A stretch of 64,000 nucleotides of DNA, taken from contig JARXAE010000003.1 in assembly GCA_029866005.1 (NCBI GenBank), positions 186,001 to 250,000 of the forward strand. Reading direction: 5' to 3'. The DNA is from Fimbriimonas sp. (GTDB lineage Bacteria > Armatimonadota > Fimbriimonadia > Fimbriimonadales > Fimbriimonadaceae). Below the pieces are notes generated by a model that was given only the letters and a program-made list of their open reading frames with translations, did not search any database and was not told where the DNA came from. Shown here piece after piece: positions 25,822-34,701 of the stretch; the stretch's first letter is position 1, and every line of letters starts with the position of its first letter. The translations under genes and the position numbers were made by a program.

Positions 25822-27807
25822 ATGAGAGCAACTCGAGAAGAATATTGGCAGTTTAGTCTCCCTGAGAAGCTCCTCTTTTACGCCTGTGCTCTGGCGTCTG
25901 TCGGCTATATGTGCTGGCAGATTTGGGCCCGAGTTCAGCTCTGGATGAGTGGCCGTCCAACTGGAGAAGTGCGCCAAGGCAAGCAGTATTGGATGCCCAC
26001 TCGTGCCGGGCTAGAACGCTGGTTTGGTAAGGTTTGGACCTATATCCTTTTACAAAAGAAGGTGCGAAGTAGCCGCCCAAAGACCGGCGCGCCCATACAC
26101 CTCATGATGTTCTATGGGTTCCTCGCGCTCTTTGTAGCAACCACCCTTCTAGGTATCAACACCTACTCGCCCATCAAGTTTCACCAAGGCACTTACTACC
26201 TTGCCTACGAGGTCATCTTTGACACCCTAGGCCTGCTTCTGCTGTTCGGCTTGATCTGGGCGATTGTGCGCAGGGGGTCAACCAAAGAGCCCATCTCAAA
26301 GGACAGTGTGGACATGCAGGTCCTCTGGCTCCTGCTCCTGATTACGGTGAACGGCTACTTATTAGAAGCCGCCCGAATCGCGATCAATCCCCAATCACAG
26401 AAGGGTTGGGATTCGGTCTCATGGGTGGGCTTTGCGCTCGCGCAACCACTCGCTGCACTCAAAGGAAATGTCCTCGCTTACAAAGCGCTTTGGTGGTTCC
26501 ACGCACTCTGCGTGTTCGTCTTCTTCGTTCTTATTCCCCGTCTCAAGCTTCGCCACATCGTGCTAGCAATCTTTAGCGCAGCAGGCTCTCCCGATACGCC
26601 GATGGGCAAACTGCGGACCATCCCAATGGAAGAGGTCGAGCAGACCGAGCAGATCGGCGTCAAGTACGCAAGGGACTACTCGCGCTGGCACCTGATGTCG
26701 CTCGACGCCTGTATGGAGTGCGGTCGGTGCACCGAAGTCTGCCCCGCTAACGCTGTCGGCAAAATTCTCAATCCCAAACAGATCGTCCAAGACTTGCGCG
26801 GAGCCATGGCGAGTGGAGCCGAAGTCGTCCCGTCGCTCGACCCCGAAGCCCTTTGGCAATGCACCACCTGTAACGCCTGTGTTGAAGCCTGCCCAGTCCT
26901 CATTCGGCACGTGGACATCATCGTCGACGCCCGCCGAAACATCGTCTCCGAAGGCGGTCTCAGTGGCTCGGCCGCGCTCGTTCTTCGCCAAACCGCCTCC
27001 ACCGGCAATGCCTGGGGAACCAACGGAAACCGCGAAGAGTGGATGCAAGGTCTTGACATCCCTCTCGCCAGAACCACATCAGAGTTCGAATATCTCTTCT
27101 GGGTCGGCTGCGCCGGAGCAACCGATGCCGGAGCGATCAAAACCACAAAAGCCGTCGCCGATCTACTCAAAACGGCTGGAGTCAGTTTCGCCTGCCTTGG
27201 CAACGAAGAAGCTTGCACGGGCGACCCTGCGCGCCGCCTTGGAGAAGAGTTCCTCTTCCAAGAAAAGGCAATGGAGAACGTCTCTGCCTTCGAGCGATAC
27301 GGCGTCAAAAAGATTGTTACCGCCTGCCCCCACTGCTTCAACTCGCTGAAGAATGAGTACGGTGACTTCGATGCCAAGATCGAAGTTTTCCACCACACCC
27401 AGCTTCTCCAGACCCTAGTTTCGAAGGGCAAGCTCCTTGCCGCCAAGCCAGAACGAGGGTCGGTTGTCATGCACGATCCTTGCTATCTGGGTCGAGTCAA
27501 CGACGAGTCCGAAGCCCCTCGGGCATTGGTCGAAGGCATGGTTAACCCCGAATTCCACTCTCAAAAGACTCGCTGCTGCGGAGCTGGTGGCGGCCGGATG
27601 TGGATGGAAGAAGCCCTCACCGAGCGACCCTCAAACGCTCGAGTCGAGCAGCTCCTCGCTACCGGCGCCAAAACCGTCGCCCTCGGCTGCCCCTTCTGCA
27701 AAATCATGCTCGACGCCAGCGTCAAGCAGGTGACAGAAGAAGAGATCAACCTTGTCGACTTGGCGGAAATGCTTCAACAGGCAAACTCCAAAGCTTCGGT
27801 GACGTAG
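25822..27807 (+). CDS. Membrane Fe-S oxidoreductase of the heterodisulfide reductase D / NarI-fusion type
   Basis: A 661-residue fusion. Residues about 15-250 hold five or six membrane helices with His residues, like the cytochrome-b subunit NarI. Two [4Fe-4S] motifs follow: CMECGRCTEVCP (about 297-308) and CTTCNACVEACP (about 347-358). Then come two CCG-type repeats with GCAGATDAGA, CPHCFNSL, DPCYLGR and CCGAGGGRMW (about 585). This domain order is that of enzymes passing electrons between a soluble donor such as electron-transfer flavoprotein and the quinone pool. No etf gene is adjacent, so the donor is inferred from the family. Confidence 0.9.
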   Translation: MRATREEYWQFSLPEKLLFYACALASVGYMCWQIWARVQLWMSGRPTGEVRQGKQYWMPTRAGLERWFGKVWTYILLQKKVRSSRPKTGAPIHLMMFYGFLALFVATTLLGINTYSPIKFHQGTYYLAYEVIFDTLGLLLLFGLIWAIVRRGSTKEPISKDSVDMQVLWLLLLITVNGYLLEAARIAINPQSQKGWDSVSWVGFALAQPLAALKGNVLAYKALWWFHALCVFVFFVLIPRLKLRHIVLAIFSAAGSPDTPMGKLRTIPMEEVEQTEQIGVKYARDYSRWHLMSLDACMECGRCTEVCPANAVGKILNPKQIVQDLRGAMASGAEVVPSLDPEALWQCTTCNACVEACPVLIRHVDIIVDARRNIVSEGGLSGSAALVLRQTASTGNAWGTNGNREEWMQGLDIPLARTTSEFEYLFWVGCAGATDAGAIKTTKAVADLLKTAGVSFACLGNEEACTGDPARRLGEEFLFQEKAMENVSAFERYGVKKIVTACPHCFNSLKNEYGDFDAKIEVFHHTQLLQTLVSKGKLLAAKPERGSVVMHDPCYLGRVNDESEAPRALVEGMVNPEFHSQKTRCCGAGGGRMWMEEALTERPSNARVEQLLATGAKTVALGCPFCKIMLDASVKQVTEEEINLVDLAEMLQQANSKASVT

Positions 27808-27816
27808 ACCCCTCAG

Positions 27817-28266
27817 ATGCTCACGATAGATCCTGGCTTCGCCCGCCTCCAAGGAACCTACGCCGGAACGATGTTCTACCACGACCAGTTCCAAAATAAA
27901 GACTTGGAGATGCCCATCCAGGTCCGGTTTGGCGAGGGAGTCTACGACACCAAGTATCGATTCTCACCCCCGAAGTATCAGTGGGCGGTTGATTGTATCG
28001 AGATCAGCGCAGACGGGACCCAATGGGTTGAGAGCAATCTCACAGAGAAATTTGTTTTCAAGCTCACCAACTGGAGCGAATTCCAGAAAGGCAAATCTGA
28101 CTGGTTTGAGATGGAACGAACTCAACTCACATCCAACTTCGTCGGTCTCTTCCGCCGTCGCTGGATCCTCGCCCCCAACGGCGACCTCATCAGCGAAAAG
28201 TGGCTGAAACCAAACGGCAAAGAGTGGGAAGTAAGCCACCGAATGGTTCTAAAACGGAACCTGTAG
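27817..28266 (+). CDS. Unknown cytosolic protein
   Basis: A 149-residue protein with many Trp, Tyr and Phe residues and a predicted all-beta, lipocalin-like pattern (FARLQGTYAGTMFYHDQF ... YRFSPPKYQWAVD). It has no signal peptide. I do not recognise the family; the fold impression is only from strand alternation. The ATG is 9 bases after the Fe-S oxidoreductase stop, so it is probably co-transcribed. Its end overlaps acpS tail to tail by 18 bases. Confidence 0.65.
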   Translation: MLTIDPGFARLQGTYAGTMFYHDQFQNKDLEMPIQVRFGEGVYDTKYRFSPPKYQWAVDCIEISADGTQWVESNLTEKFVFKLTNWSEFQKGKSDWFEMERTQLTSNFVGLFRRRWILAPNGDLISEKWLKPNGKEWEVSHRMVLKRNL

Positions 28267-28605
28267 AACGACCCGTTCGACCACTGCAACTCCCGCCGCA
28301 TGAGTCTTCTCGTGGGTTAATGAGACAAAAACTCGCAATCGTGCCGAGTCGAATCGATGATCCCGAATGACCACATGCGGCTGACCCAAAGGGTCGTTCA
28401 GAATCTCGATATTCCTCATCAACAGAGGGATTCCCACCGCTTTGATCACCGCTTCCTTAGCCGCCCATCGCCCGGCAACCTGTTGAGCGTTCCTGCAATA
28501 TGCCTCTTCTCGCTCGGTCAGGACTTTAGGAACAAAACGAGGGTTACGCATCGCATGGGCAATCCGCGCGATGTCCACCAGATCGATCCCCACTCCTACA
28601 ACCAC
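28249..28605 (-). CDS. acpS: Holo-[acyl-carrier-protein] synthase
   Basis: A protein of about 118 residues that transfers 4'-phosphopantetheine from CoA to acyl carrier protein. The family motifs are GVGIDLVDIARI at the N-terminus (with the metal-binding Asp) and GRWAAKEAVIKA (with the metal-binding Glu) in the middle, followed by a C-terminal SLTHEK segment with the conserved Ser-x-x-His. The GTG at 28605 gives the standard start; a longer frame upstream would overlap the divergent GYF gene. No acpP is nearby. Confidence 0.93.
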   Translation of the reverse strand: MVVGVGIDLVDIARIAHAMRNPRFVPKVLTEREEAYCRNAQQVAGRWAAKEAVIKAVGIPLLMRNIEILNDPLGQPHVVIRDHRFDSARLRVFVSLTHEKTHAAGVAVVERVVLQVPF

Positions 28606-28635
28606 AGGTTCATTATGAGCGTAAACTAGAGAGGC

Positions 28636-29115
28636 TTGCGCTATTTCATTCACGCTCCTGATGGTCAGCAGTATGGCCCCGCAGATATCCCGACGATCAA
28701 CCTCTGGATCGCCGAGGGTCGTCTTCTGCCCACCACACTCCTGCAACCGGAGGGCAGCACCATGCGCGTCGCCGCGAGCACGATTGATGGCCTCGCCTGG
28801 GCCGAAAATCAAACATTCCAGGCCTACACGCCTCAATCGGTAAGCACCGGGCGGCTTGAACTGAGGGCGTCCTGGGTATGCCTCGCAGGCTCGCTCATTC
28901 TTTGTTGCCTCCCCGTCGGTTTCCACGTGGTGGCCGGAATCGCCGGCGTCCTCTTCGCCGTCATTGCCTACCGCAAAGGCAACCAGGTCGCGCTGGCGTC
29001 CCTGGTGTTAAACCTTCTGGTTCTTGCCCTAGTGGTGTTCCAACTCCAAGGCAAGCCCACGCCCTACGATCCCGAGGCGATCCTCGAGAGGTTCAAGGCT
29101 TTAACGCCTCGATAA
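28636..29115 (+). CDS. GYF_2-domain membrane protein
   Basis: A 159-residue protein. The first ~60 residues match the GYF_2/DUF4339 domain (YFIHAPDGQQYGP ... WIAEGRLLP), a proline-peptide-binding-like module. It is followed by two membrane helices separated by a short loop (LILCCLPVGFHVVAGIAG and LASLVLNLLVLALVVF), as in DUF4190-type proteins. The only fitting start is TTG with AGAGAGG just upstream, unusually close. Such proteins may localise partners at the membrane; the role is unknown. The end overlaps the convergent S9 peptidase gene by 23 bases. Confidence 0.8.
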   Translation: MRYFIHAPDGQQYGPADIPTINLWIAEGRLLPTTLLQPEGSTMRVAASTIDGLAWAENQTFQAYTPQSVSTGRLELRASWVCLAGSLILCCLPVGFHVVAGIAGVLFAVIAYRKGNQVALASLVLNLLVLALVVFQLQGKPTPYDPEAILERFKALTPR

Positions 29116-31126
29116 AGAACTCTAACTGGCGATCTTGGCGGAGCCCCGCGTGACCCTGGTCAACGCCGACATAAAGCCGGTAAGGCTTATTCGCCCGGTC
29201 AAGCGCCGCGATCATCTGGTGGGTGTTCGACGGATGGACGTTATCGTCCGCAGTCCCGTAGAAAAGGCACAACTTCCCGGTCATATCCTTCACGTACTCC
29301 ATCGCCGAACCCAGCTTGTATCCGTCCGGATTGTTCTGCGGCGTATCCATGTAGCGCTCCGTGTAGATCGTGTCGTAATGGAGCCAGCTCGTCACCGAGC
29401 TACTGGCGCATGCCGCTGCAAACACCTGCGGGTGGCGCACAAGTGCGATCGCCGAGAAGTAGCCGCCGTAGGACGTGCCCTCAACCCCAACACGCGTGCC
29501 ATCAATCCAAGGGTTCGCCTTGCAAAGATTGGTTACCGCCGCCGCAGTGTCATCAACCTCGACAACCCCGAGCTTCCCATAGACCGCCTGAGTAAAGTCT
29601 CGCCCACGCCCCGAAGTTCCCTTTGCATCAATCCAGGCCGTTATAAAGCCGAGCTCGCAAACCGGATCCGCACCTCGATAAGCCTCACGGCTCGAACCAG
29701 ATTCCGGGCCGCCATAAACCCGAAGAAGCATCGGATACTTCTTCGCAGGATCAAAATCGCGAGGCTTGCAGAGATATCCATAAACCGGCGTCACTCCGTC
29801 CGCTCCCATCACCGAAAACCGCTCCGCCGCCCGATATCCTGCGTCCTCATAAATCGAGAGATCACCCTTGGTAAGGCCAATCTTTACCTTTCCATTCTCA
29901 TCGCGCAAAATCGCAGAAGGTGGCAAGCCCAACCTTGAGGCCCGGTCAATGAACATACTTCCGTCAGCAGAGACAATCGGGTTATGACTCGTCGAAGGAT
30001 CCGTTAATCGGACATCACCTTTACCGTCCAAACCAACACGATGGAGCTGAATCAAATACGGATTGTCTCCGTCATGCGCCGTATACCAAAGCACCTGCTT
30101 CTCTTCATCGAGTTTGACAATCGCGTCAACCTCCGCTTTCAGATCCGTCACCTTCGAGATCAACCCCTTCTCCAAAGACCCAAGCCAGAAGTTGTTAAAC
30201 CCGTTCCGCTCATTCACCCAAAGGAACCGCTTCCCGTCCTTCAGCCAAGTCATCCGAGGGCTGTTATCCACCCACCCCGCCGGGTTCGACTCCTGAATCA
30301 CAACCCGAGATTTGCCAGACGCCAGATCAGAAGCACAAAGTTCCATCACGTTCTGCTTTCGGTTCGTGCGGTTGAACAGCAGAGTCTGCCCATCCGGCGC
30401 AAAGCGCACGTTGTAAACGTAGTGCGCGACGTCCGCATCGGTAGATGCAAAAGCGGCATCCACTTGCTTCGATGCCCCTTTCGCCACGTCGTAAGCCCAA
30501 AGCTGAACCGTCGGATTCGGAGTTCCCGCCTTGGGATACGCCTCCGTGTAAAGCTCATTCTGGACGCCGTTCTGCTTGGTCGTGAGGAAGTAATCCAGCA
30601 CCTTCGACTCATCAAACCGGTAGTAAACGAGGGTCTTCGAGTCCGCAGACCACCACATCGCCTGGTTCTGGTTCAGCTCCTCGCCATACACCCAACTTGC
30701 CGTGCCGTACTTGATCCGAGTCTGAGCTGACCCATCTTTGGTGATCTCAACCTTCCCATTGGGTGTATCTAGCGAGATGTTCGAGTTCGCATATCGAGCG
30801 GTGTACTTTCCGTCCGGGCTCGCCGCCGTACTGAACTGTCTCCCCCGACTAGGCGCCCCCTGCCCCCGTCGCCCCAACCCAGGATCTGCTCCCGCCGGAG
30901 TCTCTTTCGGAGTATCCGACAAGGCGCCGGTGGAAATCTCAATCCGCTTGCCGTTACTCAAGAGCACAAACTTCGAGTCAGCCGAAAAACCCGTCGCCGA
31001 TGTTGGATTAACCTTCGAGTCAAGGGTAGGAATCTCCTGCCGCGCCTTAACATAAGCTGCATAACGCGGATGCTTCGGCAGATCAGACTGAAAGGTAGCG
31101 AGCAATAAAGGCGCAAGTATCGGCAC
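29093..31126 (-). CDS. S9 family (prolyl oligopeptidase / dipeptidyl peptidase IV-like) peptidase
   Basis: A 677-residue secreted serine peptidase. A short signal peptide (ILAPLLLATFQS) is followed by a DPPIV_N-type beta-propeller region (DYFLTTKQNGVQ, WLKDGKRFLWVNERNGF). The C-terminal alpha/beta-hydrolase domain carries GTSYGGYFS (nucleophile Ser near 550), GTADDNVHPSN (Asp near 622) and DQGHAGL (His near 658). It starts with GTG. It is the last gene of a minus-strand series with the glucoamylase-family, tautomerase-like and SpoIIM genes (gaps 23, 3 and 5 bases). Confidence 0.92.
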   Translation of the reverse strand: MPILAPLLLATFQSDLPKHPRYAAYVKARQEIPTLDSKVNPTSATGFSADSKFVLLSNGKRIEISTGALSDTPKETPAGADPGLGRRGQGAPSRGRQFSTAASPDGKYTARYANSNISLDTPNGKVEITKDGSAQTRIKYGTASWVYGEELNQNQAMWWSADSKTLVYYRFDESKVLDYFLTTKQNGVQNELYTEAYPKAGTPNPTVQLWAYDVAKGASKQVDAAFASTDADVAHYVYNVRFAPDGQTLLFNRTNRKQNVMELCASDLASGKSRVVIQESNPAGWVDNSPRMTWLKDGKRFLWVNERNGFNNFWLGSLEKGLISKVTDLKAEVDAIVKLDEEKQVLWYTAHDGDNPYLIQLHRVGLDGKGDVRLTDPSTSHNPIVSADGSMFIDRASRLGLPPSAILRDENGKVKIGLTKGDLSIYEDAGYRAAERFSVMGADGVTPVYGYLCKPRDFDPAKKYPMLLRVYGGPESGSSREAYRGADPVCELGFITAWIDAKGTSGRGRDFTQAVYGKLGVVEVDDTAAAVTNLCKANPWIDGTRVGVEGTSYGGYFSAIALVRHPQVFAAACASSSVTSWLHYDTIYTERYMDTPQNNPDGYKLGSAMEYVKDMTGKLCLFYGTADDNVHPSNTHQMIAALDRANKPYRLYVGVDQGHAGLRQDRQLEFFIEALKP

Positions 31127-31149
31127 CTCACGACGCTACCCCAATCACG

Positions 31150-32433
31150 CTATTTCGGGGCAATCAAAAGTGGCCGCTTTTCGATCGGACCTTCCTGAGT
31201 CACTCGGAATCCAGCCCGCTTCATCCCGCGCTGAACAAGCGGCGACGTCATAAACACCTTGTTCGGAAAGCCGTCCCGAGCATTCTCAATCCCCAGCTGC
31301 ATCTGCCCGTGATCAATCCCGATCATATCCTTCGAAACCCAGCCCTTCGATGGATTGAACCCAGTCACGAACGAGTACTTACCGTAAGTCTCCGGGTAGA
31401 GCCGCACATAAGCCTCCGCAGACGCCAGGCTCTCCGTCGGAGTGAACATCATGCTTGCCACCGCACAAGGCGGCGCTAAAGTTCCGTTATCGCCCCAATC
31501 ACCAAAAATCCCCTGCGCGCCGTAGCCGTCGGGAACATCGCAAGCACTCAGACCCCAGATTCCCCCGCCATAGGCCTTAAACTTCTTCGGATTCTGCTTC
31601 GCGTATTCAATCTGAGCGAGCGTGTTGTTTCGACTGCTCACCCAATAGTCGTAACCCATCATGTCGCGCTTGCCTTTGAAGTCAAAGAAGATGTGCGACA
31701 TCTGATGCAAGAACAGCGGTCCACCCGTCAACACTTCCTGCCCGTAACCTTTGAAGTGCTTCCGCTCAAATCCCTTCCAGGTATCTGCCGGAATCGACTC
31801 ATCCGAGCCCAACATCAACAGGTACAGCATCGCGGATTCAAAGTAGCCGTTCCATTCTGCGGCGAGAAATCCCTGATTCGGTCGCCAACCCATCGTAAGG
31901 GTCTTCTTATTCGGCTTCGCACCGCCGTTGGTCAGCATGAACTTCCAATCGACCGCCTTCAGAATCTGGTTGCTCATCCGCGTGATCTCAGGGTCCTTCA
32001 GAGCCCGCTCGTTCGTGATCATCCCGCACCAAAAGATCGCGGAATCAATCGTGGACAGCTCGCTATCCCACTCCTTCTTGCCCGTCTCCCAGTTCAGCCA
32101 ATGGTAGAACCAACCCCGGTGCTTCGGCGCAACCTCGATCATGTGCTTGAGCGTCTTCCGAGAAACCTTAATCGCTTCCGAGCGCGTCATCCAGCCCCGA
32201 TGCTCGCCAACCGCATAGGCCGAAAGGGCAAACCCAATGGCCGCGATGCTCGCAACAACGTGGTCATCCGTGTCCTTCTCTTGAAAATTACGAGAACGAT
32301 CCTTGGTAAACCCCGTGACCGGGTGGGACCGCTCTACGAAGTAGTTGAACGTTCGCTTCGAGATGTCATTCAGCAAGGGCCAGCCCTTCGGTGGTGGTTG
32401 AGCGAGAGCGACGGCAATTGCAACTGAAATCAT
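31150..32433 (-). CDS. Glucoamylase-family secreted glycoside hydrolase (PF10091, GH144-like)
   Basis: A 427-residue protein with a signal peptide (SVAIAVALAQ) and the features of the bacterial glucoamylase family: RTFNYFVERSHPVTGFTKDR near the N-terminus, ASIAAIGFALSAYAVG, then WFYHWLNWETGKK and SELSTIDSAIFWCGM. Characterised members hydrolyse beta-1,2-glucans; others are unassigned. It is predicted to act in the periplasm or outside the cell. It lies in the same minus-strand cluster as the S9 peptidase. Confidence 0.88.
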   Translation of the reverse strand: MISVAIAVALAQPPPKGWPLLNDISKRTFNYFVERSHPVTGFTKDRSRNFQEKDTDDHVVASIAAIGFALSAYAVGEHRGWMTRSEAIKVSRKTLKHMIEVAPKHRGWFYHWLNWETGKKEWDSELSTIDSAIFWCGMITNERALKDPEITRMSNQILKAVDWKFMLTNGGAKPNKKTLTMGWRPNQGFLAAEWNGYFESAMLYLLMLGSDESIPADTWKGFERKHFKGYGQEVLTGGPLFLHQMSHIFFDFKGKRDMMGYDYWVSSRNNTLAQIEYAKQNPKKFKAYGGGIWGLSACDVPDGYGAQGIFGDWGDNGTLAPPCAVASMMFTPTESLASAEAYVRLYPETYGKYSFVTGFNPSKGWVSKDMIGIDHGQMQLGIENARDGFPNKVFMTSPLVQRGMKRAGFRVTQEGPIEKRPLLIAPK

Positions 32434-32436
32434 GGG

Positions 32437-32787
32437 TTACTTGCGGTAAGTTACCTTTTCCATCTGCCGTAGCTCGAGCGTGATGCCCGCCTCGCCAGAT
32501 TCATGCGAGCGAGGGAACGCCTCCAAAAGGGCGGCGTGCATCCCATCCGTAATCTGCTGAACCAGTTCCTCGGGTCGACCCGAAAGGATCGCAACTTCAC
32601 AGTGGATGAACCCATGAGGCCCACCCTCCCCCATCACCCAGGTATGCCGAAGCGAGTGGTAAGCCTTAATTGAAGCTGGAGAAATGCTTTCGAATCCCGC
32701 CAACTTCAGCACCAAGGCTTCGAGGATGTCAACGACATCCTGGTTCTCAACAACGTCGCTGGTGGTTTCAAGAATAATGTGCGGCAT
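32437..32787 (-). CDS. 5-carboxymethyl-2-hydroxymuconate isomerase-like tautomerase
   Basis: A 116-residue protein beginning MPHIILETTSDV. In this family the N-terminal Pro exposed after Met removal is the catalytic base. The body (SIKAYHSLRHTWVMGEG, HCEVAILSGRPEEL) fits the CHMI/HpaF subgroup of the tautomerase superfamily. No other homoprotocatechuate genes are nearby, so the true substrate is unknown. The gene is sandwiched between spoIIM-like and glucoamylase genes with very short gaps. Confidence 0.85.
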   Translation of the reverse strand: MPHIILETTSDVVENQDVVDILEALVLKLAGFESISPASIKAYHSLRHTWVMGEGGPHGFIHCEVAILSGRPEELVQQITDGMHAALLEAFPRSHESGEAGITLELRQMEKVTYRK

Positions 32788-32792
32788 GAGGG

Positions 32793-33773
32793 CTACTCCG
32801 TAAGGGGGTCATTCGGGTCGCGTTCTTTGCCATAAAGGCTCCAAAACGCGACCCACATACAAACTTCGGCGACCGCAACCGCCGTCTTCAGCCATTGCGG
32901 AATATTCGGGTTGAAACTGAAAAATCCCTCAATCGGCGCCGCGATAAAGCACAGCACAACCCCGGTCACAATCATCATCACGGCATCCTTAGACGCCCGG
33001 CGCAAAGACTCTCCCCGCGAAAGCAGCCCTGGCACCAAAATCGCCCAACCGAGTCGCAACCCCCCCGCCCCCGAAAAGATAATCCCCGAGATCTCCGGAA
33101 CCCCGTGCGGAGCAATCGACGAAAGCAAGAAATACAGCTTGCCCACCGCATTCATCTCGTAAGACAAAGCCCCAATCAATGCGCCGTTCTGAACCATCAT
33201 CCCAATCGAACCCAGACCCATCGTCGCGGCCCCAATCGCCCCCGCGATAATCGAGACCGTCGGGTTGTTCGACGCGTAAAAGAAACTCGCCGCCAAACTC
33301 TCATCCAAGTTCCGCCCCTCGTGCTTCCCGTCCGTCCAATCCTTGAAATTTCCCTCCATCCCGCCGGCAAACACGCTCAGATTGTCGTGATTGTAAGCGA
33401 TCATTCCGTAAGCAAAAAAAGCGCTTCCAAAAGCCAGGGCAAACGAAGCCCAGAAAAACGCCTTATTCCGCCGAAACGTCAGAACAACGTTCAGAATAAA
33501 CAACTCAACGGCTCGGAAGAAGGGCTTCTTCGGTGCCCGATAGATGAGCGCATGAGCCCGCCCCACCAGGTTATTCAAGTAGTTGGCCAGCGGAACATTC
33601 TGGCTCCGAGTACGAATCACCGAAAGGTCGGTCGAGGCTTTCCGATATAATCGAACAAACTCGAACAGCTCATTCTCGTTGAGGTTGCCGACCCGCACGT
33701 CAGCCTGAGCGCAAAGAGCTTCGAGCCGCTTCCAATCGGCAATGCGACGGTCCACCAAAGTCTCTTCGTTCAT
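32793..33773 (-). CDS. SpoIIM-like membrane protein (DUF95)
   Basis: A 326-residue protein with a soluble N-terminal helical region (EFVRLYRKASTDLSVIRTR) and six to seven membrane helices. Features of the SpoIIM/DUF95 family include FRRNKAFFWASFALAFGSA and APHGVPEISGIIFSGAGGLR. In sporulating Firmicutes SpoIIM assists engulfment; in Gram-negatives it usually sits with RDD, DUF58 and moxR genes. Here those relatives are 9 kb away on the other side of acpS, so the cluster appears split. Confidence 0.9.
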   Translation of the reverse strand: MNEETLVDRRIADWKRLEALCAQADVRVGNLNENELFEFVRLYRKASTDLSVIRTRSQNVPLANYLNNLVGRAHALIYRAPKKPFFRAVELFILNVVLTFRRNKAFFWASFALAFGSAFFAYGMIAYNHDNLSVFAGGMEGNFKDWTDGKHEGRNLDESLAASFFYASNNPTVSIIAGAIGAATMGLGSIGMMVQNGALIGALSYEMNAVGKLYFLLSSIAPHGVPEISGIIFSGAGGLRLGWAILVPGLLSRGESLRRASKDAVMMIVTGVVLCFIAAPIEGFFSFNPNIPQWLKTAVAVAEVCMWVAFWSLYGKERDPNDPLTE

Positions 33774-33801
33774 GCGCCCTCGCTCTCATTATAGAGCGGT
33801 C

Positions 33802-34557
33802 ATGCTCGCGCTCGCCTGTGTCGCCGCCTGCCCCGCCGAAATCTACTCCGCAAAGGTACTCCGAGTCGAGGGAGGCATGATGGTCTTCCAGGCCAACGGG
33901 ACCGAGCTTCAAGCGAAAATCGAACCCAAAACCCACTTCTGGCGTCGCCGAGCCCAAGTCGATGCCTTTAAGTTCAAAGAAGGCGACGAGGTCACCGTCA
34001 ACGTCCGCACCAACGAAAAAGGAACCTTCCTCCGCGAAGTCACCGACGCCGAAAGCACCCGCTGGCTCGGCTTCATCCGCAAAGGCATCATGCTTGGAAC
34101 CCTCCGTGGCGGAGACAAAGACGGCATCTTCATCGAGTTCGCCGACGGCAGCCGATACAAGTACCGCCTCACCGAAAAAGCCGCAATCCTCATCGGCGGA
34201 AAAACCGCCAAAACCGCCGACCTCAAACAGGGAATGCCGGTCTTCATCAAGGGCAGAACCACCAGCACCCTCGACATCTCCGTCGCAACCCTCAGCGACG
34301 CCCCTCTCCGAACCGAACCACCCAAAAATGACGACCCCGCCCCCATCGTCGGCCAAGTCATCCAGTTCGACGAAGACAAGCGCGTTCTCACCCTCAAAAA
34401 CGGCGATCAAGAAACCCGTATCGTTCTCGATAAAACAAGCCAAGGATATGTGGCAAAACTGGCGGGTAACCCTTTCATCTGGCTCATCGTTGAACGGACT
34501 GATTCAGGGCTGCTTCGTGCCATCGAATTTCACACAATTTCATCACCCAAACGATGA
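33802..34557 (+). CDS. Exported protein of unknown function with repeated beta modules
   Basis: A 251-residue protein. The N-terminal ALACVAACPA is a short signal peptide; the ATG at 33802 is chosen because upstream frames would run into the divergent spoIIM-like start. The body alternates strands of the type AKVLRVEGGMMVFQANGTE and VTVNVRTNEKGTFLREVTD, later repeated as GQVIQFDEDKRVLTLKNGD, suggesting several small beta-barrel (DUF5666-like) modules. The coding region is very Lys- and Pro-rich. The function is unknown. Confidence 0.7.
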   Translation: MLALACVAACPAEIYSAKVLRVEGGMMVFQANGTELQAKIEPKTHFWRRRAQVDAFKFKEGDEVTVNVRTNEKGTFLREVTDAESTRWLGFIRKGIMLGTLRGGDKDGIFIEFADGSRYKYRLTEKAAILIGGKTAKTADLKQGMPVFIKGRTTSTLDISVATLSDAPLRTEPPKNDDPAPIVGQVIQFDEDKRVLTLKNGDQETRIVLDKTSQGYVAKLAGNPFIWLIVERTDSGLLRAIEFHTISSPKR

Positions 34558-34701
34558 AACTAATCCGCCCAAAAGTGCGTCAACTTGAATAAAGAAGCGC
34601 ATCTGCCAATCCGCATGGCATGGAACTTGCGAGTAGGTTGGTGCGCCTAACCCAGAACTAGGTTGCGCTCGTCACTTTTCTCGATCCAGCCCAAACAGTC
34701 G

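Noticed and set aside
29135-33650. Long plus-strand open frames (e.g. 29135-29938, 30041-30730, 31693-32427, 32895-33650)
   Set aside because: They lie antisense to the S9 peptidase, glucoamylase and SpoIIM genes, with low-complexity Arg/Pro/His-rich products; they are codon-bias shadows.
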